From positions 1 through 11,808 of the forward strand of contig JAAFHS010000028.1 in the NCBI GenBank assembly GCA_013298485.1: a stretch of 11,808 bases of DNA, written 5' to 3'. How positions within the stretch are numbered: position 1 is the stretch's first letter; the number at the start of each line of letters is the position of its first letter. Source of the DNA: Rhodobacterales bacterium (GTDB taxonomy: Bacteria; Pseudomonadota; Alphaproteobacteria; Rhodobacterales; Rhodobacteraceae). Position numbers and translations under genes: made by a program. Positions 7,230 to 11,808 of the stretch are shown one piece after another. Under the pieces are notes generated by a model. That model did not search any database and was not told where the DNA came from. It was given only the letters and a program-made list of their open reading frames with translations.

Positions 7230-9311
7230 ATGTCTGATTGGGACCCATCCAAACCGATCCTCGAGATTTCGAATCTCTCGATTTCCTTCTTCACAAGGTT
7301 GCGTGAAATCCCCGCCGTGATGGATTTCTCCTGCAGCGTGATGCAGGGCGAATCCATGGGGCTGGTCGGCGAGAGCGGATGCGGCAAATCCACTGTCGCC
7401 CTCGCCGTCATGCGCGATCTCGGCAAGAACGGCCGTATCGTCGGCGGTACGATCAAGTTCAAGGGCCGCGATCTCACGCATATGAGCGATGAGGAGCTGC
7501 GCCACATCCGCGGTTCTGAAATCGCGATGATCTACCAGGAACCCATGGCCTCGCTGAACCCCGCGATGAAGATCGGCGCGCAATTGGCCGAGGTGCCGAT
7601 GATCCATCAGGGCATGGGCCAGGCGGAAGCCTGGGCGCTCGCCCGCCAGATCGTGGCCGATGTCCGCCTGCCCGACCCCGACCGCATCATCAACGCCTAT
7701 CCGCACCAGTTGTCCGGCGGCCAGCAGCAGCGCATCGTCATCGCGATGGCGCTGATGTCGAAACCCGCGCTTCTGATCCTGGATGAACCGACCACAGCAC
7801 TTGATGTGACGGTCGAGGCCGGCATCGTCGATCTGGTGAAAGCCCTGGGTGAGAAGTACGGCACATCCATGCTGTTCATCAGCCACAACCTCGGCCTCAT
7901 CCTTGATACCTGCGACAGGCTGTGCGTGATGTATTCCGGCGAAGCCATTGAAACCGGCAATGTCACCCAGGTCTTCGACAAGATGCGCCACCCCTATACC
8001 CAGGCCCTGTTCCGCTCCATCCCGCTGCCCGGCGCCGACAAGAACTCCCGCCCGCTGGTGGCCATTCCCGGCAACTTCCCCCTGCCCCATGAACGCCCCA
8101 AGGGGTGCAACTTCGGCCCGCGCTGCGACTACTTCGAGGACGGGCGCTGCAATGCCACTGACATCGCGATGTCACCCGTTCCGGACGACGACCGCCACGC
8201 CAGCCGCTGTCTGAAATGGGCCGAGATTGACTGGAACGCCCCGATCAAGCTGAAGGCCGCCAAACCCAAGACGCCGATTGGGAAGGTCGTGCTGAAGATG
8301 GAGGATCTGCGCAAATACTACTCCGTCTCCTCGGGGGCTTTCGGGGGCGGGACGGCCAAGGTCGTCAAAGCCAACGAAACCCTGTCGTTCGAAGCGCACG
8401 AAGGCGAAACGCTGGCCATCGTGGGCGAGAGCGGCTGTGGCAAATCCACCTTTGCCAAGGTGCTGATGGGGCTGGAAACAGCGACCTCAGGCTCCATCAT
8501 GCTGTTTGATGAAAACGTGCAGTCGACCCCGATCCAGAAACGCAATGTCGATACCGTCTCATCGGTGCAGATGGTGTTCCAGAACCCGTTCGACACGCTG
8601 AACCCGTCGATGACCGTGGGCCGTCAGATCATCCGCGCGCTGGAAATCTTTCACTACGGCAAGTCCGATCAGGACCGGCATGACCGCATGCTGGAACTCC
8701 TCGACCTTGTGAAACTGCCGCGCGCCTTCGCCGACCGCATGCCGCGCCAGCTCTCGGGCGGGCAGAAACAGCGGGTCGGCATTGCCCGCGCCTTCGCAGG
8801 CGGGGCCAAGGTCGTGGTGGCCGACGAACCCGTCTCGGCCCTTGATGTGTCGGTACAGGCGGCGGTGACCGATCTGTTGATGGATATCCAGCGCGAGAAC
8901 AAGACGACGCTCCTGTTCATCAGCCATGATCTGTCCATCGTGCGCTACCTTTCTGACCGGGTGCTGGTGATGTATCTCGGCCATGTCGTGGAAACCGGCA
9001 CGACCGATCAGGTGTTCCAGCCGCCCTATCACCCCTATACCGAGGCGCTGCTGTCGGCCGTGCCCATCGCCGATACCAAGGTGATCCGCAAGCGCATCGT
9101 GCTGGATGGCGATATCCCGTCGGCGATGAACCCGCCCCCCGGCTGCCCGTTCCAGACGCGCTGCCGCTGGAAATCGCAAGTGCCGGGTGGCCTTTGCGAT
9201 ACCGAAATGCCCCCGGTCCAGACCCTGACAGGCGGCCACCAGATCAAATGCCACCTCGCCGCCGACGTGCTGGCGCAAATGGAACCGGTGATCAAGGTGG
9301 CGGCGGAATAA
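7230..9311 (+). CDS. Double ABC ATPase (DppD-DppF fusion type)
   Basis: This cytoplasmic energy subunit of the importer carries both nucleotide-binding domains in one 693-residue chain. Domain 1 has Walker A GESGCGKS (47-54), signature LSGGQQQR (161-168), Walker B LLILDEP (181-187) and H-loop His219. Domain 2 has Walker A GESGCGKS (399-406), signature LSGGQKQR (508-515), Walker B VVVADEP (528-534) and His566. All catalytic residues are present in both, so two functional ATP sites are expected. Each domain ends with the oligopeptide-transporter C-terminal extension (HPYT followed by a Cys-rich block): Cys293, 299, 307 and 327 in the first, Cys639, 645, 656 and 674 in the second. GAGAGG five bases before ATG 7230 is a good ribosome site. 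It is the last gene of the operon, 94 bp after the permease. Single-chain versions such as GsiA/YejF are known. Confidence 0.96.
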   Translation: MSDWDPSKPILEISNLSISFFTRLREIPAVMDFSCSVMQGESMGLVGESGCGKSTVALAVMRDLGKNGRIVGGTIKFKGRDLTHMSDEELRHIRGSEIAMIYQEPMASLNPAMKIGAQLAEVPMIHQGMGQAEAWALARQIVADVRLPDPDRIINAYPHQLSGGQQQRIVIAMALMSKPALLILDEPTTALDVTVEAGIVDLVKALGEKYGTSMLFISHNLGLILDTCDRLCVMYSGEAIETGNVTQVFDKMRHPYTQALFRSIPLPGADKNSRPLVAIPGNFPLPHERPKGCNFGPRCDYFEDGRCNATDIAMSPVPDDDRHASRCLKWAEIDWNAPIKLKAAKPKTPIGKVVLKMEDLRKYYSVSSGAFGGGTAKVVKANETLSFEAHEGETLAIVGESGCGKSTFAKVLMGLETATSGSIMLFDENVQSTPIQKRNVDTVSSVQMVFQNPFDTLNPSMTVGRQIIRALEIFHYGKSDQDRHDRMLELLDLVKLPRAFADRMPRQLSGGQKQRVGIARAFAGGAKVVVADEPVSALDVSVQAAVTDLLMDIQRENKTTLLFISHDLSIVRYLSDRVLVMYLGHVVETGTTDQVFQPPYHPYTEALLSAVPIADTKVIRKRIVLDGDIPSAMNPPPGCPFQTRCRWKSQVPGGLCDTEMPPVQTLTGGHQIKCHLAADVLAQMEPVIKVAAE

Positions 9312-9316
9312 ATGTA

Positions 9317-9338
9317 GGATGGGCAATTTTGCCCATCC
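9317..9338 (+). terminator. Hairpin after the importer operon, possible terminator or REP-like element
   Basis: GGATGGGC (9317-9324) pairs perfectly with GCCCATCC (9331-9338) over AATTTT, five bases past the ATPase stop codon. The T-run is in the loop and not after the stem, so termination efficiency is uncertain. The position is right for the operon end. Similar GTAGG-type palindromes recur between genes in Rhodobacterales (recollection, not tested). Confidence 0.5.
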
Positions 9339-9383
9339 CTCCCACACCGATCACGCAATGTTTCAAAGGTGTTAACGCACCCC

Positions 9384-9392
9384 TGTGGATAA
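9384..9392 (-). promoter_or_regulatory. Perfect DnaA-box match (TTATCCACA on the minus strand)
   Basis: TGTGGATAA on the plus strand is the reverse complement of TTATCCACA, an exact match to the DnaA-box consensus. It lies in the relatively AT-rich gap between convergent genes. No second box or AT-rich unwinding tract was found, so this is not called an origin; a lone 9-mer may be chance or a DnaA titration site. Confidence 0.35.
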
Positions 9393-9424
9393 CTCAGCAA
9401 TGCATTGATATTTCATAGAATACC

Positions 9425-9450
9425 GGAAAATTGACAGCCGTCAATTTTCC
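9425..9450 (-). terminator. Perfect 11-bp inverted repeat downstream of the transglycosylase gene
   Basis: GGAAAATTGAC (9425-9435) pairs fully with GTCAATTTTCC (9440-9450) over a 4-base loop. It starts 27 bases past the stop of the minus-strand transglycosylase gene and 113 bases past the plus-strand ATPase gene, so it could end transcription from either side. No long T-tract follows on either strand, and the stem is A/T-rich at its middle. A second small stem, TTCCGG (9454-9459) with CCGGAA (9463-9468), lies between it and the transglycosylase stop. Confidence 0.5.
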
Positions 9451-9477
9451 ATCTTCCGGTGGCCGGAACCGCCCGTT

Positions 9478-10083
9478 CTACTGCAATATCGCGATCACGT
9501 AGTTCTGCGTTTCGGCATAGGGTGGGATACCGCCATGCTCTTCCACCGCGCCGGGGCCCGCGTTATAGGCCGCCAGCGCCAGCCGCCATGATCCGAACTT
9601 GTCGTACATCGCGCGCAAATACCGTGCCCCGCCTTCCAGGTTTTCCTGGGGATCGTTGATATCCACCCCCAACCGCCGGGCCGTCGCGGGCATCAGCTGT
9701 GCCAGACCCGTCGCCCCTTTCGGCGACACCGCATTCGGGTTCCACCCGCTTTCCTGCTGCACCAGCCGCAGGAACAGATCCTCGGGCACGCCGTGCCTTT
9801 GCGCCGCTGCCGTGGCCACCGCGAGATATTCGCCCCGGTACCGCCCGCGATAATCCGGGATGGCCTCGCTCGACGCGGTCGAGATCGTGATCGCGCTTTC
9901 CGGGCGCAGTCGCGCGGATTCCTCGTATTGCTGGCTCAGCCGCCCGTCGAGCAGCTGCGTCTGGCTTTCGAAAATCGAGGTGCGGCTTGTCGCCCCGGAC
10001 AGGCGCAAACCGTCAGCCGTTGACGTTCCACCCGACAGGACAAGAACCCCCGCCACCCAGACGGACACTTTCAAACGTCGCAT
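9478..10083 (-). CDS. Lytic transglycosylase (SLT domain), exported
   Basis: This enzyme cleaves the MurNAc-GlcNAc bond of peptidoglycan in the periplasm, leaving 1,6-anhydro ends. From the ATG at 10083 it has 201 residues: a signal peptide MRRLKVSVWVAGVLVLSGG, a variable linker to about residue 75, and an SLT/goose-lysozyme-like domain to the C-terminus. The catalytic Glu is in QQESGWNPNAVSP (Glu111). GATGLAQLMPATA, the EGGARYL block and AYNAGPGAV (172-180) complete the family pattern, and the protein ends in a short YVIAIL tail. GGGGG at 10092-10096, eight bases upstream, favours 10083. An alternative ATG at 10104 overlaps the stop of the regulator gene as TAATG and would add seven residues. 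It is the last gene of the minus-strand unit after the cytochrome and LuxR-type genes. Small VirB1-like or cell-wall remodelling roles both fit. Confidence 0.92.
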   Translation of the reverse strand: MRRLKVSVWVAGVLVLSGGTSTADGLRLSGATSRTSIFESQTQLLDGRLSQQYEESARLRPESAITISTASSEAIPDYRGRYRGEYLAVATAAAQRHGVPEDLFLRLVQQESGWNPNAVSPKGATGLAQLMPATARRLGVDINDPQENLEGGARYLRAMYDKFGSWRLALAAYNAGPGAVEEHGGIPPYAETQNYVIAILQ

Positions 10084-10103
10084 GAAATACGCCCCCAGGC
10101 CCA

Positions 10104-10703
10104 TTAACGCACCGAAGTATAGGCCGTTTTGGCCATAACGCCAGCAGATGTTTGCGCCGCGGACATCGCTGCAACCGCTGGTTGCCCGCCGCCTGCGCCC
10201 GCAGGATCAACCAGCGGCGCACGCATCAGATCTTCGATCAGCAGGCTAACGAGTTGCCCCCGCCCCGGCACCCCGGCCTTGCGGTAGATCGCGTTCAGAT
10301 GCGTCTTGACCGTTGCCTCAGCCGATCCGCGCAACTCGGCAATCTCGGCGATGCTATAGCCCTTGATCGTAAAGGCCGCGACATCCTGTTCGGCGGCGGT
10401 CAGACCCCAGTCACGGAAATACCCTTCCATCAGATCGGCCAGCGCGCCTGCCGCCACGCCAAGCCCCCGCGCCATGGTTTCCTGCCGCCGCAGAAGACGC
10501 GTCAGATAGCCCAGCTCAAAGGCGATCCCGATCAACAGGCCCAGCGCTGCGCCGATTTCAGGCACAACCTGCAGGACGGATGTCTCTTCGCTGAAGTCCG
10601 AAATGACATCCCAGACAAAAATGCTTGTGCAAGCAAGTTGGAACAGGATTAATCCGACCAGCACCGGACTGCGCGTGGGGATCTCAGAAGGTGCAGACTG
10701 CAT
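10104..10703 (-). CDS. Membrane-anchored LuxR-type HTH regulator
   Basis: This is a 199-residue protein with two probable membrane helices (about 13-32 and 45-66) joined by a short loop of roughly 12 residues. A cytoplasmic segment follows with a C-terminal LuxR/GerE helix-turn-helix at about 98-160. The typical pattern is clear: WGLTAAEQDVAAFTIKGYSI, then IAELRGSAEATVKTHLNAIY and RKAGVPGRGQLVSLL. No receiver, PAS or autoinducer-binding domain is present, so any signal probably comes through the membrane or a partner. The tail after 165 is Ala/Gly-rich and looks disordered. It begins 14 bp after the cytochrome b561 gene, and its stop overlaps an alternative start of the transglycosylase gene, so all three are likely one transcript. 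The ribosome site before ATG 10703 is weak. The target genes are unknown. Confidence 0.88.
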   Translation of the reverse strand: MQSAPSEIPTRSPVLVGLILFQLACTSIFVWDVISDFSEETSVLQVVPEIGAALGLLIGIAFELGYLTRLLRRQETMARGLGVAAGALADLMEGYFRDWGLTAAEQDVAAFTIKGYSIAEIAELRGSAEATVKTHLNAIYRKAGVPGRGQLVSLLIEDLMRAPLVDPAGAGGGQPAVAAMSAAQTSAGVMAKTAYTSVR

Positions 10704-10717
10704 CAGACCGTTTCTGT

Positions 10718-11239
10718 TTATGGGACGATATCTTTATATCCTGTGACCATGGCCTTGGCCAGATTGACCCGCAAGCGCCGACTTTCCACAATCACTGCTG
10801 TGATATGTAGCACGATTGAAATCTCTGCCCAATTGACGAAAAACACATGCGCGGTTTCCACCCATTTCACGCCAAAGAACTGCAGGGTGGTCTGCATGTA
10901 ACCGGTGATCGCTATCGCGATCATCGTCAAAAGCAGGTTGTAGATCATCCACGCCCCCAGCGGCGAATGCCCCGCATGCACATGCCGGCGCCCGGTTACC
11001 ATATCGCGCATCTGTGCGATGGCATCGGTGATGGACGGGCGGAAATCGCTGAACCGCGCATGGCGCGTGCCAAACAGGCCCCAGATCAGCCGCAAGGCGA
11101 TCAGGCCCGCGACGGCATAACCGACCCATTCATGGACAGGCTTTCCCGGTTTGGTGAAGAACGCATTGGCGACAAAGGCCCCGACAAGGCACCAGTGGAA
11201 CAGACGGATCACCGGGTCCCAGACTTTCAGACGCTGCAT
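10718..11239 (-). CDS. Cytochrome b561-type membrane protein (Ni-hydrogenase b-type cytochrome family)
   Basis: This inner-membrane b-type cytochrome is likely to pass electrons between the quinone pool and a periplasmic partner. The 173-residue protein opens with the hallmark KVWDPVIRLFHW, with His15 inside the first helix (about 12-28). Helices follow near 36-56, 95-115 and 135-153. Candidate haem ligands are His15, His36 (HEWVGY), His131 and His145 (LHITAV). The conserved loop GHSPLGAWMIYNLLL (90-104) is also present. I chose ATG 11239 because GAGG sits six bases upstream; the in-frame ATGs at 11242 and 11251 are possible, and 11251 has no ribosome site. It lies downstream of the PepSY gene, across a strong terminator, and 14 bp ahead of the LuxR-type gene. 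Pairing of such cytochromes with PepSY proteins or c-type cytochromes is common in proteobacteria. Confidence 0.93.
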   Translation of the reverse strand: MQRLKVWDPVIRLFHWCLVGAFVANAFFTKPGKPVHEWVGYAVAGLIALRLIWGLFGTRHARFSDFRPSITDAIAQMRDMVTGRRHVHAGHSPLGAWMIYNLLLTMIAIAITGYMQTTLQFFGVKWVETAHVFFVNWAEISIVLHITAVIVESRRLRVNLAKAMVTGYKDIVP

Positions 11240-11245
11240 CATGTG

Positions 11246-11249
11246 CCTC
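11246..11249 (-). promoter_or_regulatory. Ribosome binding site GAGG of the cytochrome b561 gene
   Basis: On the minus strand GAGG stands six bases from ATG 11239 and only three from ATG 11242, which favours 11239. It begins about nine bases after the T-run of the upstream terminator. Confidence 0.55.
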
Positions 11250-11257
11250 ATGAGGAT

Positions 11258-11295
11258 AAAAAAGGATGCCCGGCCCGCCACCGGCGGGGCCGGGC
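11258..11295 (-). terminator. Strong intrinsic terminator after the PepSY gene
   Basis: On the minus strand a very GC-rich stem (arms 11283-11295 and 11268-11279, 12 pairs with one bulged base, 3-base loop) is followed four bases later by six T residues (11258-11263 as A on the plus strand). It begins 10 bases after the PepSY stop codon. Most transcripts should end here, so the cytochrome gene must rely on read-through or a promoter close by. Confidence 0.9.
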
Positions 11296-11305
11296 AGATG
11301 GCAGA

Positions 11306-11572
11306 TCAGCCTTCGTTCTTCACGACTTCCAGGGTTGTCGGATCAAGAAAGACGGTCGATGTCTCGCCATCCTTCACGACATAGGCCTCGATTAAGCCAT
11401 CTTCGAGATCGAGCTTGCGGACTTCAAAGCCCTCGGCCGTCAGCTGTGCGGTCACCTTCTCAGTCGTCGCCGCATCGACTTCGCCCTCGGCACTTTCGGC
11501 CACCGCCGTTTGTGCGGACAGCATCGACAGACCAAGAATGGCCGCTGCGGCCAGTTTACGAATATCAGTCAT
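11306..11572 (-). CDS. Small exported PepSY-domain protein
   Basis: This is an 88-residue protein with a Sec signal peptide (1-25, cleavage after AVA) and a mature part of about 63 residues. The mature part resembles the short PepSY_2-type fold: a helix (TTEKVTAQLTAEGFEVRKLD) followed by strands ending IEAYVVKDGETSTVFLDPTT and LEVVKNEG. It should be periplasmic. PepSY domains are linked to protease inhibition or to redox and metal partners. In proteobacteria small ones often neighbour cytochrome b561-type proteins, as here, but the exact role is unknown. The frame is open upstream to 11686, but only ATG 11572 gives a signal peptide; AAAGG lies nine bases before it. A strong terminator follows at once, which suggests it is made in larger amounts than the downstream cytochrome. 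Confidence 0.87.
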   Translation of the reverse strand: MTDIRKLAAAAILGLSMLSAQTAVAESAEGEVDAATTEKVTAQLTAEGFEVRKLDLEDGLIEAYVVKDGETSTVFLDPTTLEVVKNEG

Positions 11573-11783
11573 GGGAGGAAACCTTTCATCAGGCCGGGCC
11601 GCAGGATTGCAGCCGGGCTTGGGACGACATGGCCGGAAAGTTTGCGGCATCCCATCCCCCCCGGGGTGCACAGCTGCCCCCTGCAACCTGAGTTGCAGGA
11701 GGGGATCATGGCGGGTAAAGCTTCGTTAACCATGCCTCGCGCAATCTGCCGGGGACAGGACATAGATTCGGGAAGGAAATGTC
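11573..11783. other. Divergent intergenic region PepSY gene/ssb
   Basis: These 211 bp must hold promoters for both the PepSY gene (minus) and ssb (plus). The clearest element is an inverted repeat CCTGCAAC (11680-11687) and GTTGCAGG (11692-11699) with loop CTGA, extended by two more pairs after a mismatch. No convincing -35/-10 pair was found. The alphaproteobacterial LexA pattern (GTTC-N7-GTTC) was looked for and is not seen. Confidence 0.45.
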
Positions 11784-11808
11784 ATGGCAGGCTCGGTCAA
11801 CAAGGTCA
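11784..11808 (+). CDS. ssb: Single-stranded DNA-binding protein, first eight codons only
   Basis: ATG at 11784 is followed by AGSVNKV and runs off the right edge. MAGSVNKV is the standard N-terminus of SSB in Rhodobacterales, where it continues into the OB-fold. SSB coats single-stranded DNA in replication, repair and recombination. A good ribosome site, GGAAGGA at 11771-11777, lies six bases upstream. Only eight residues are visible, so the call rests on this match and the ribosome site. Confidence 0.78.

Noticed and set aside
6005..7507. Antisense open frame of 500 codons
   Set aside because: It crosses the permease end, the intergenic hairpin and the ATPase start, and has shadow composition (Asp/Glu/Gly/His-rich).
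8559..9347. Antisense open frame of 262 codons opposite the ATPase gene
   Set aside because: Shadow of the second ATPase domain with no signature of its own.
9340..9477. Possible replication origin around the DnaA box
   Set aside because: Only one box is present, with no AT-rich unwinding tract and no dnaA, parA or hemE-type neighbour.

Overview
The window looks like ordinary chromosome from a high-GC alphaproteobacterium, most likely a member of the Rhodobacterales. The clues are a gene starting MAGSVNKV (the usual SSB N-terminus in that group), the divergent MiaA style, Tat-exported solute binding, and GC-rich intergenic hairpins. This is judged from protein and sequence style, not from a database search. 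I see no tRNA, rRNA, CRISPR array, insertion sequence or phage gene.

Layout. (1) 1-567, minus: the 5' part of pyrH (UMP kinase), running off the left edge. (2) 675-1544, plus: miaA (tRNA dimethylallyltransferase), divergent from pyrH. (3) 1681-2478, plus: an AraC-family regulator with an N-terminal cupin-like domain. (4) 2701-9311, plus: a four-gene oligopeptide/dipeptide-type ABC importer made of a Tat-exported family 5 binding protein, a DppB-like permease, an unusually large DppC-like permease and one double-ATPase protein (DppD and DppF fused). Two strong hairpins without T-tracts lie inside this operon, at 4359-4387 and 7178-7206. (5) 9312-9477: a convergent intergenic region with several inverted repeats and a perfect DnaA-box match. 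(6) 9478-11239, minus: a tight three-gene unit of cytochrome b561-type membrane protein, membrane-anchored LuxR-type regulator and soluble lytic transglycosylase. (7) 11306-11572, minus: a small exported PepSY-type protein, separated from the cytochrome gene by a strong intrinsic terminator. (8) 11784 onward, plus: the first codons of ssb.

How the genes work together. The importer is a complete transporter: a periplasmic binder, two membrane subunits and two nucleotide-binding domains. The AraC protein just upstream in the same direction is the obvious candidate regulator, but this is position only. The minus-strand group pairs an exported PepSY protein with a b-type cytochrome. It then adds a two-helix membrane LuxR protein with no evident sensor domain, and a peptidoglycan lyase. 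This is the least conventional part of the window and could be an envelope or redox-linked regulatory unit. The other notable point is the 527-residue DppC homologue, with about five extra N-terminal membrane helices and an enlarged internal loop. No clearly new system is evident.
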